Origin: Globomyces pollinis-pini
Lineage: Eukaryota > Chytridiomycota > Chytridiomycetes > Rhizophydiales > Globomycetaceae
Assembly: GCA_025399215.1 (NCBI GenBank)
Contig: MU621430.1
Span: 1-17,632, forward strand
Reading direction: 5' to 3'
Length of the DNA: 17,632 bases
Part shown: in pieces, positions 7,937-16,638 of the stretch
Layout: the number at the start of each line of letters is the position of its first letter
Position numbering within the stretch: the first letter of the stretch is position 1
Translations under genes and position numbers: made by a program
Notes under the pieces: model-generated
Databases searched by the model: none
What the model saw: only the letters and a program-made list of their open reading frames with translations
What the model was told of the DNA's origin: nothing

Positions 7937-10628
7937 CTATAAATTGTGGAACATTATTTGATGTATTTTGAGGAACAGTCATGTCTGCCTTTGTGATTTG
8001 TTCATTCTCATCTGGTGGTGGAATGTTTGAATGTAAACCATACTTTTTACCCTTCTTTAAAGGTAATGGCTTGATATTCTACACATTAGAACAAAATTTT
8101 TAAAAACCTTCAAGAACAGGGACTTTTCAATTGTCAACTTGGGTTTGAGGGAACTAGATTTGATGCCAAAACCAGCGGCAACCAATTCATCAATATCATC
8201 AGCAGGTTTTGTAGAATCAATTGATCCAATCATTCGAATTGCTTCGAAAACCGACATTGTATCATCCCGAGACATTCTTTTTAATCCTTCATCCATTAAA
8301 TTGTAGTATGATAAACGTTCATCCATTTCTTGTTGCTTCACACAATTCAAAAACCGAGAATCCGATTCAGATTCAAATAAAGTTTTATAAATTACTGTTG
8401 CGCTTGCTTGATCGTTGAATAATTCCTATCGTTGTTAATGATGTTTGATTAATACCTCTTGAAGGGCTGCCATTTGAAGTTTAGATTTATACGGATAGAG
8501 TGTATTTAATGTTTGAAGGATTTCTTCTCGTTCAAGGAATCCACGTTCAACTAATTGGTGAACTCTCATGTCCGTTCGATAAAGTTCTTTACGCAATATT
8601 TGGATAGAATTGGATAATTCATGGTATACTGTTTCATCCATATCACCTAAACAGTTAAGATTGAATTGAAATATTTACTATTTAGGATTCCCAGAAATAC
8701 ATTGCAGTCCGCATTATGATCTCGATATTTCAAACAAGCTTCTGTAATATTATATCCCCATTCGCAGATAGTCTCTTGATTTCCAAATCGCTTTTTTAAA
8801 TACAAATAAAAGAATTGCGAAAGCTGAAGATGAATATGTGAAATATTACTGAAATCTTTTTTGATTTAGATTCGGAATCATAAATCAATTTAGCCTCCCA
8901 TATGTCTTTGATTAACATTACACATTGATTTTTGTTTAATCTTCTATTTAATATCTTTCCTTTGGTTCTTTTTCGGGTTAATAGTGGAAAGATGTTACCT
9001 CAAATATTTTGGTACATTTGGATCCAACCCCTTTCCAATAAAGAATTGGTCTGGTAAGACCATTTGTGTAGCATTTGTTGGATGAGCTGAATGTCTTTCT
9101 ATTAAATCAATAGCGTAACTTACATTTCTTGGCTTTTGGCCTAAACGATTAGTAGAAACAGTAATAAACCTTATTTAACTCTCGAATAAGAATAGCTATG
9201 GTATCATCATTGGTCATCTCTTTCGCCAAATTGAAATATTCTCGTACATTGAATGGTACTAATGATTGAATATGCTCCCAGTTGGGATATGAAGATTGAG
9301 ATCCCTTTTGCGAAAATTTTATTGCCTTACTAGTTCTATTATTCACTTGCAGTTGTAGTTTCTAGAAGTTATAATATAATAAATTTTTCATACCATTTGA
9401 TTTTGTTCGTCTTTCAAATGCCCAATCGTCTCATTGGCAATTACTAATTCCTGCTGTAGCTTTTGATGTGATTCAACAGTTATCCCGACTAGAGAGTTTT
9501 TTAGTTTACTGATAGTATTGGTTGATTCAAGCAGTTCATGTGTTACTATCATTAGTTTGAACCAAATCATTTACATTTTTGTTTGGTAGCTAATAAGTCT
9601 ACAACTTGGGCTGTTTTTGCATCCATCAAGTCTCTCATTTTCTTTTCTTGTAATAGCATATCATTCATATGGTTTTTTAGTTCAACCATTTCAGGAGACT
9701 GACTGTTAATTAATTCAATATACTTCAGTTGATTTCTTTTCTTTTTGCATTTTAATTGTTTCGTTCAATTTTAGGATTTGTTCAGTCAGAACTACCCGTT
9801 CTTTCTTTTCTTTTTCGTATTGTGCTTCTAACTCACGCTTTTCATCACTATTCTTAATAAGAAACAAAACAGTACCTAAAATTATGAATAAATCTTTGGT
9901 ATGTACTTTAATTCCTTAATTATCATTTGAGCTTCTATTTTCACTTTATCAATCTCTTTTTGAATTCGAAATTCCATCACACTAAGTTTTGATTTTACAA
10001 TTTCATATTGACTCAAGTGATGACATTGATTTTCAATTATTAAATCGTATTCTCTTTTAATATCTGATAGAACAGGTTCATAAGATCTGAATTCTCGAAT
10101 ATATAGATCTAAATGATAAATGAAATGTATATTCGTTATACCAAAGGCTTCCGTGTATACTTGCAGTCTTCTAGGTGTACCTGGCTCATCACTATAGTAT
10201 TAAAGAGATAAATATTCAACTCTGTGGCATCTAGGACTCTCAATTCTTCTCGAATCTATAATTTGAAGAATTAAATTAGATTTGATTACAAAGGATAATA
10301 ATTTTTTGAGAAAGATTGGTTTGGATACATCTAAAGCGTTATATCAAGAATATTTACCACCAGGTATAACAATTTTCGATGCACCTCTTTTTTGAGTGGA
10401 TAAAATACCACTAGGATTATTCAAATGGTTTATTGTTGGACGTTTCATGATTTTTGTGGTAGTAGATGACTTTGAAGTCGAACTTGTTTTATCCCAAGCT
10501 TGAACGTGTGTTGTAGTCAATCCACCAAAAGATTTGCGCTTATCCATTGCTTCGCCATCAGAAAAGGTATGTCCATAGTAATTGGAGATTCCACAGATTT
10601 TCTTTTTGTAATTATCTGCATGTATCAT
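7932..10628 (-). CDS. TSNAXIP1-like ciliary coiled-coil protein, at least 14 exons
   Basis: Exons 10628-10358, 10330-10290, 10255-10221, 10191-10142, 10108-9907, 9847-9575, 9545-9394, 9361-9170, 9132-8999, 8967-8850, 8823-8679, 8646-8456, 8425-8108 and 8078-7932. About 755 residues; the human protein has about 658. From residue 91 the TSNAXIP1 N-terminal domain is clear: FIREELRVLD, then GTPRRLQVYTEAF, then EFRSYEPVLSDIKREYD. A Glu/Lys/Leu-rich coiled coil follows. The C-terminal half has FFIGKGLDPNVPKYLR, a basic segment, MLIKDIWEAK and LSQFFYLYLKKRFGNQE, all family-like. The family is known from spermatogenic and ciliated cells, so it implies a flagellated life stage. Exon 6 needs a 1-nt shift in an A-run near 9736-9755. 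The junction at 9907/9847 is odd (twin intron). The exon 9 acceptor is chosen for frame. Met28 (10547) is an alternative start. Confidence 0.85.
9848..9906 (-). other. 59-nt intron that splits into two abutting introns (31 + 28 nt)
   Basis: Frame continuity requires removal of 9906-9848. The stretch contains a complete GTACAT...TTTTAG unit (9906-9876, 31 nt) directly followed by a complete GTACTG...AATAG unit (9875-9848, 28 nt). Both match the size of all other introns here, while 59 nt does not. Either the outer sites are used as one long intron, or two introns with a zero-length exon are removed in turn. Confidence 0.5.
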
Positions 10629-11034
10629 CGTCTAATGAAAACGCGAACTTTTGAGGAAGATAATTTTATACTATGCATGTAGCTCGATAGTGAGTGATTA
10701 TGTAACTCGATAGTGACTGAGTATATAACTCACTTCATCCTGATATATTTCTTTAATGCATGAATGTAATATCGTTCAACGTCTTATAAGTATAAATCTA
10801 ATAAGTGTGATCTATTTTATTACAATAATAGCTCACAAGATATTACATGTGTTAAGTTACTGGTTCATTCCAAAAACAGTAGATCTGAACCACGAATGTA
10901 GCACTTGATAACGCAAATCACCAAATTTAAACTCGAATTCAAACTGGATTTTATAGCAGTTTTCTTGATCAGATTCCAGTAATTTCCTTATTTTGTTTGA
11001 ATTAATCTTTTCATTTTGTTCAACAAACTTTGCC
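10629..11034. promoter_or_regulatory. Divergent promoter region of the TSNAXIP1-like and SPRY genes
   Basis: A 406-bp gap between two divergent start codons. It contains a 23-bp tandem repeat next to the TSNAXIP1-like start. The remainder is AT-rich without a gene or RNA that I can support. A stop codon (TAG) sits in frame two codons before the ATG at 10628, so the TSNAXIP1-like frame does not extend upstream without another exon. Confidence 0.5.
10679..10724. repeat. Two tandem copies of a 23-bp unit
   Basis: Copy 1 (10679-10701) and copy 2 (10702-10724) share GTA and then CTCGATAGTGA at the same offset, with a few mismatches elsewhere. A partial third start (ATAACTCAC) follows. The repeat sits about 50 bp upstream of the TSNAXIP1-like ATG. 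It may be a protein-binding site in the promoter or a simple tandem duplication. Confidence 0.7.
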
Positions 11035-12849
11035 ATGTTTCACCCGTTGATTTGGATATCAACAGCACTAGCTACCCCTACAAAATCATATACCAACTTT
11101 CCTTCTTCGGATTTCTTTGCTTCTTATGGATTCAACGAGCAGTATTTGCACTATATCCTCCCTTGGTTTGAATTAGACTCAGTATCCTAAATATTTCTAT
11201 TAACTCTTAGGATTGTATTCAGTTCAAAACTGACGATAATCAATATTTTGAATCAGAATTAGCTGTTTCTAATCGTATCGATCCCTTCAACTTTCAAGGA
11301 AATCTCACTTTCCATTCCTCAGAATTGCATATCACTTTTAAAACTAACAACAAATATACTAAAATACCCACTCTTAATGCCACTATTCAACAACGAATAG
11401 AGTTGGATGACGATGGAACTTCGGAGGATGATCATGAAGTGGGTAAAATCTTGAATGATTTGTTGGTGACAGGAAATAAGTCAGAATTAATATATATTGA
11501 ATCGCCTTGGACTTCCTTGACCGTCAGGTAAGAATGTTGCTTAATTTTAAAGTGGAAATTTCTTGAAGTGGGGATCTATTTACACTGGTGATTCAGTTCT
11601 GAAAAATATTGTCGTAGAAGCTAACACTCAAATTCGGCCAATAGGTTCAAAAATAGAAACTTTAGGTATAATTCAATTTTTTTAATGGTTAGTATCACTC
11701 ATCAATGTGACTCGCATTACATCAGAACCCATTGACAAACAATATATCATTGACATTGTTGCATCAGAAGCAAAGTTTGTTATCAATCACTGGAACGTGA
11801 CTTCAAAGCTTCCCATAACCGGTACTTCGTTAAGTTCTAGTTTTTCTGGTTCATATGGTATGTTTAAAGACAGTCTTTTTAATACTTTAGTTCATGCAAC
11901 CATGTGCGGTATAGAGGAAGCGGTGCAAAACATTAAACTGACATCATCTATTATTGGTTTAATACTTTGTGCTATACTTGCCATTTCGGCCTATTTTCTG
12001 TTTAGGAGGGTATTAGAGAAACCAAATGTTTTTTCGAGATTTATTAGATCACGACTCGGAATATCACCAAACGAAAGGAATCCAGTAAATGGCACACCTA
12101 CAATAGTTGTCGTTCCTTCGAATGATGACTTGGAATTAGCACCATTAGACGAGAAGCAGAAGAACTCTAATTTATCTCAATTGTTTCTGGAAAAATATCC
12201 ACAAGGAAACGAGGTTTATGATTTGCCTCCCACTTCCATTTCTATGCAGCCTTTACGATTATACACAGACTTTCCTTTTGAGGGTGATCAGCCCAAAGTG
12301 GTTCTAGGCCCAAATATATCCGGAAAGCAGTTTATCAGATTTGAAACAACAGAAATATGCAGTATTCAATGCAATCTTCCAGTTTTGAATGTTGACAAAT
12401 CAGCTAATAGTTTTGACCCACCACCAGCCTTTGACTCTGATGATATCACGGAACTCGACTATAGTAAAACTATAGGTAGTTATTATGAAGTCAAAATAGT
12501 TCGTTTACCAACATCCTCCACATCTATGGCCTTTGGGTATGCTTCACAGCCATGTCCGCCATTCCGTCTACCTGGTTGGGATCCATATTCAATTGCTTAT
12601 CATACAAAAACAGGATTAGTCTTCAGTTCAGAGAAACCCTTTGGAATAAATTGTGGACCGACTTTATGTGAAGGTGACACTCTGGGGGTGGGTTACACCA
12701 AAGTGGACCAAAGATATCATTTTTACTTTATAGTCAATCGAAAAAGAATGGCTTTACAGGTCGATTACCCAATCGTGGATAAAGTTACTTTGTATCCGAC
12801 GATAGGTACTGGCTGGGATTGTGAGTTATTAGTGAATTTTGGGAACTAA
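11035..12849 (+). CDS. Single-pass membrane protein with cytosolic SPRY domain
   Basis: Exons 11035-11181, 11211-11527, 11553-11665, 11693-11857 and 11891-12849; introns of 29, 25, 27 and 33 nt. The product is 566 residues. The last intron is 3n without a stop, but has GTATGT at the donor, TTAAT and TTTAG at the acceptor. The start at 11035 gives a short hydrophobic signal (MFHPLIWISTALATPT). A lumenal or outer region of about 250 residues with N-glycosylation sites (NLT, NAT, NKS) follows, then one membrane helix at about 265-285. After a polar linker the SPRY domain fills the C-terminus (about 445-566): YYEVKIV, FGYASQP, SIAYHTKTGLVFSS, EGDTLGVGY, FYFIVNRK. The layout recalls fungal Ssh4/Ear1, membrane SPRY adaptors of the Rsp5 ubiquitin ligase in endosomes. 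I see no clear PPxY motif (nearest is PPPAF), so an adaptor role is only inferred. Confidence 0.85.
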
Positions 12850-12891
12850 GTAAGGACCCATTAGTATAAAGATGGGTTTTAAACAACTGTT

Positions 12892-12897
12892 AATAAA
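12892..12897 (+). terminator. AATAAA poly(A) signal of the SPRY gene
   Basis: Canonical hexamer about 43 nt past the TAA stop codon. Confidence 0.6.
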
Positions 12898-13427
12898 GAA
12901 ATATGTCTTAAAGATTATTACGTACAACTGTTTTTTTTTTTCATTTTGGGATCTGGAATCGGTTCTTTGATCTGGTGTAATGAATTGTGGACCACACGAC
13001 CACAAACTCAAATTTTCTCGGACCAACCTCACAGATTTATTTGCTGGAACACATCGTCAAATAAGTAGATAAATGGATCATTCCACAGCTTTCATGACAA
13101 AAAGATTTGATCAGTGGGATGCGTGAGGTGACACAAACGAACGTGACTTCTATTAACATGTGAATACATTACGTTTAACAAACAAGCACAACGTCCGCCA
13201 AGACAAACAAGAGGAGTATGTATGAACCATTAGCAATGAAATCACACCAAGACTCTTGACTATCTAGTCTCTTTTCTCCCCTCCTATATTTCCAGATGAA
13301 GCAGTTTGAAACCTTGTTTTAGGTTAAATGGCAAAAGCGGCTTAACTAATTCAGGAGTGATCGTTCACGAATGTCATTAAATGTTTGAGGTTCATGAAAT
13401 AATTTTATCCCAATTTCAAGCAATCCA
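12898..13427. other. Intergenic region, probable promoter of the plus-strand hydrolase
   Basis: A 530-bp gap between two plus-strand genes with a T-run near 12930-12940. A short minus-strand frame at 12829-13032 has no recognisable content and runs into the 3' end of the SPRY gene. I see no RNA gene or repeat. Confidence 0.5.
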
Positions 13428-14852
13428 ATGACGTTTTCTGTATTGCAACCTTGGATTCATTCATCTCCCAAATCATTTCAATTGATCTTGAAATGGTCGG
13501 GAAGGTCAATCGTGACCGTTGCTTATTTTGCTATGGCAATTTTGTATCTGTCTATGGTTCCATTATCTTTACTAGCTTGTTATCAATTCTATACACAACA
13601 TAACTATATCCTCTCTGGTTTCACGGGATATTTATTCATTGAATGTGTATTTGTTACATTGATGAAGGTTAAATATACCTTCTTTCAAACGCTATCGAAA
13701 GATAATGTTCCTTGTATATCCCAAAGAACTTTGAATACTTTTCTGAAGGAATATGAGTTGTACGAAGAGGGTGAAGAACCTTGGATAACTGGATGGTTTT
13801 TGGGTGCTACATTAGACCAAATTACTTTGGAGGACGTGCAAGAATTGATGACAGCTTTCTTTTACAACACATTGATTCATGATTTGAATGCCAAACAGCG
13901 ACATAACGTGAACAAGACTGTTTCCATCATTCAAAGTAAATTACCTATACAATTGAAACATCGACGATTGAACCAAAAGCCATTACCAAGAATTGGACTC
14001 ACATTGGATAATCCTAATATTATTTATCGACCACTTATTTTTTATGTTGGTGTTGGATTTACATATTTGGTTGGTAGAATGTATTTGTTGATTAGAGGAT
14101 TCAAGAGATCAACAGGAAAATCAATTAGATTATATTCTCGAACTGGAACTTCAACCGAACCCAATTTAGTGTTCTTTCACGGATTGGGCATTGGAATTGC
14201 AGCATACATTACCTTGGTGGAAGGATTAGTGTCCAAATATCCAAATCGAAATATCCTTTTATTTGAAATGCCTTATGTATCAATGAGATTAAATGATGAA
14301 TTTCTATTACCCAAACAATTTGCTGATCAAGTTTCCAAAGAATTACGATCACGAGGATTTACCAAAAACATTTTAATTGGTCATAGTTTTGGTACAGCTT
14401 GTGTTCGATGGATGGATCTTTTTCATTCTGATATCATTCATGCTAGAATTTTTATAGATCCAATGTGTTTTCAATTATTTACTCATCATATGGTATACAA
14501 TGCATTATATAGGCCAGCAAGTAAATTTCATGAAGGTAATTGCGAATCTTTTTCTAATTATGTTTTAGTGATTGTCAAAGATGTAGCTATGGGAGAAGCA
14601 GGAATTGCAACCTTTTTTCATCGTCATTTCGTTTGGTTCCAAAATACTTACTTTACTCATGATTTACCAGAGAATTGTATTCTTTATTTATCCGAAGATG
14701 ATGTGATTGTTGAAGTAGACGTGCTGACAAAGTATTTGAAGAAAACTCCTTGCAAATCTAGAAGAGTGGTAACCGTCAAGGGTTTCTTTCACGGTCAAAT
14801 ATTATTTTCACCTGAATTGCTTCATATGTTGGCTGAAATTGCTAGATTTTAA
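13428..14852 (+). CDS. Membrane-anchored alpha/beta hydrolase (plus-strand copy)
   Basis: Two exons, 13428-14535 and 14569-14852, give 463 residues. The 33-nt intron has no stop, so the frame reads through. It is called because the paralogue on the other strand has an intron at the same codon with the same flanking FHE|V. The N-terminus has one or two hydrophobic helices (about 28-52 and 62-80) and a further one near 203-222. The hydrolase core runs from about 232 to the end: HGLG oxyanion motif (251-254), nucleophile GHSFG with Ser320, probable acid Asp413 or Asp414 in LSEDD, and His444 in FFHGQ. This is a complete triad, so it is likely an active lipase or esterase. The substrate is unknown. 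The last exon is 284 nt in both copies. Confidence 0.88.
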   Translation: MTFSVLQPWIHSSPKSFQLILKWSGRSIVTVAYFAMAILYLSMVPLSLLACYQFYTQHNYILSGFTGYLFIECVFVTLMKVKYTFFQTLSKDNVPCISQRTLNTFLKEYELYEEGEEPWITGWFLGATLDQITLEDVQELMTAFFYNTLIHDLNAKQRHNVNKTVSIIQSKLPIQLKHRRLNQKPLPRIGLTLDNPNIIYRPLIFYVGVGFTYLVGRMYLLIRGFKRSTGKSIRLYSRTGTSTEPNLVFFHGLGIGIAAYITLVEGLVSKYPNRNILLFEMPYVSMRLNDEFLLPKQFADQVSKELRSRGFTKNILIGHSFGTACVRWMDLFHSDIIHARIFIDPMCFQLFTHHMVYNALYRPASKFHEGNCESFSNYVLVIVKDVAMGEAGIATFFHRHFVWFQNTYFTHDLPENCILYLSEDDVIVEVDVLTKYLKKTPCKSRRVVTVKGFFHGQILFSPELLHMLAEIARF

Positions 14853-14873
14853 TAGGAATGAACCTATCCTATT
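14851..14873 (+). repeat. Small inverted repeat at the stop codon
   Basis: AATAGGA (14851-14857) and TCCTATT (14867-14873) are perfect inverted arms of 7 bp with a 9-nt loop, starting within the stop codon of the hydrolase gene. It could form a weak hairpin in the 3' UTR and may be chance. Confidence 0.35.
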
Positions 14874-14876
14874 AAA
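14871..14876 (+). terminator. ATTAAA poly(A) signal variant of the plus-strand hydrolase
   Basis: Common variant hexamer 18 nt past the stop codon. Confidence 0.4.
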
Positions 14877-14976
14877 AAGTATCTATACCATCTCACTGAA
14901 TTATTATCTGCGAGATTAGGTTTGGTTTAATATAACATTATATAGCAATTTTCTTTGGTGACCGTTGTGTGCAAGT

Positions 14977-14982
14977 TTTATT
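14977..14982 (-). terminator. AATAAA poly(A) signal of the minus-strand hydrolase
   Basis: On the minus strand AATAAA lies 9 nt past the TAA stop (14992-14994). A second AATAAA overlaps the stop at 14988-14993. Confidence 0.5.
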
Positions 14983-14991
14983 ATTAGTTTA

Positions 14992-16444
14992 TTATAATTG
15001 TTCTATACTGTTCAACAACTGAAGCATTTCAGGAGACATTAGAATCTCCCCATGAAAAAAATCCTTGACAGTAACTACTTTTCTACTTGGATGTGTATTT
15101 TTTCGTAAATATTTCAATAATCCTTTCACATCTACTATTGCATCGTCTTCAGATAAATAAAGAATAGATTGAGTCGGTAAATCATCAGTAAAGTAGGTGT
15201 TTTGAAACCAAATGAAATGTCGATGGAAATATGTTGCTATTCCTGGTTCACTCATGGCACCGTATTTGATCAACACTACCAATATGTTAACACCAAGAAA
15301 TTACCTTCATGAAATCTTTTCGGCTTTCGGTACAATGCATTGTAAATTGTTGAAGCAGTAAATAATCCAAAACACATTGGATCTATAAAAATTCTTCCTC
15401 TGATTAGTTCTGGATGAAATAGATCCATCCAACGAATACAAGCAGTACCAAAACTGTGTCCAATTAAAATGGCCTGCTGTACATTGTACATAGCCAAATA
15501 TTCAGCTACTTGGTCTGCAAATACTTGCGGCAAAACATAATTGGTGTCTAGTCTCATGGATACGAAAGGCATCTCAAACAAGAAGATTTTTCTGTTTGGA
15601 TATTTCAAGATCATGTTGTGAATCAGTACCAAGTAAGTAGTCAACCCTACTCCAAGACCATGGAAAAATACAAGAGCAGGTTTTTTAGAGGATCCATTTC
15701 TAAAGTACAAACGTAATCCATCCCCCTTGTATCGTTGAAATCCTCGTGCATAGAAATAAGTTTGCCCAGCAAATTGTGACGAATTTAGCAGTAGATAAAA
15801 GGCTAATGGTCTATGAATAATATGAATAGGGTCCTAGATTTTTGTTAATTTTTTTAATAGTAAAATACCCTTGGTGGACAGCACCTAGCAATAGGATGTT
15901 CATTATGTGCACGATCCTGTAACTTTAAAGGTAAATCCTTTTTAATCAATCCAATAAATTCTTCTAATTGATTCAATTCTGGTACATTTAATTCATCAAG
16001 ATTTTTGAAGAAAAGGACACCAGCCATCATTTCTTGGACATCTTGATTTGTTATATTTTTCAAGTGTGTGTTACGAAACCATCCATTCAACCAAAGGTGA
16101 TGATGCCGACCAAGTCCATATTTAACAAATTCATTCTTTAATTTTTGGTAAGTGGAACCTTCAATGATTGGCAGAGTGGGCTCTTGAATATTTTTGAAGT
16201 GATAGTGAACAGATGTCAAAAACATTCCTTCAATCATTAACCAAATCGCCAGTGCACTGACAGGGATTGGCTTTGAAATGATGTAGCAGTAGAAAGCATG
16301 AATAATTGAAGCGTGTGCAGCAAGCACTGTACCACCTACCAATACAAAAAACAATGTAATGAACGTCCTTGAGCACCATTTCAATGGGAAGCGTAACACT
16401 ATAGGAATCGATTTTCTAAAAGGTTGAATTTGTTTGAACATCAA
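14992..16444 (-). CDS. Membrane-anchored alpha/beta hydrolase (minus-strand copy)
   Basis: Exons 16444-15869, 15833-15305 and 15275-14992; introns of 35 and 29 nt keep the frame and give 462 residues, one fewer than the convergent paralogue. The two proteins match along their length, most strongly over VFFHGLG, FEMPxVSMRL, ILIGHSFGTAC, RWMDLFH, IFIDPMCF, FHRHFxWFQNTYFT and LSEDD. The triad is Ser319 in GHSFG, Asp412 or Asp413 in LSEDD, and His443 in FFHGE. N-terminal hydrophobic segments (about 28-58 and 62-80) suggest membrane anchoring. The first intron (after residue 192) has no counterpart in the paralogue; the second is shared. The start is the first ATG. The pair is a tail-to-tail inverted duplication. 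Confidence 0.9.
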
Positions 16445-16608
16445 AAATAGTTAACATTGAAACACTTGATGAATACCAGCCACATTCAACAACGCGCACT
16501 CCCAATATCATGAACAAAGTGTATATATGTACTTAAAGCGTGTTAATATCGATTGGTTATTCTTATCTAACTCAAAAGAACAAAAAATGTATTAATTTTC
16601 AAAGTAAG

Positions 16609-16614
16609 TTTATT
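16609..16614 (-). terminator. AATAAA poly(A) signal of the reductase gene
   Basis: On the minus strand the canonical hexamer lies about 25 nt past the TAA stop at 16639-16641. Confidence 0.55.
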
Positions 16615-16638
16615 ACTATAGATCATCATTCAATCAGA

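Noticed and set aside
12829..13032. 67-codon minus-strand frame after the SPRY gene
   Set aside because: Overlaps the end of the SPRY coding region and its poly(A) signal; no sign of a real product.
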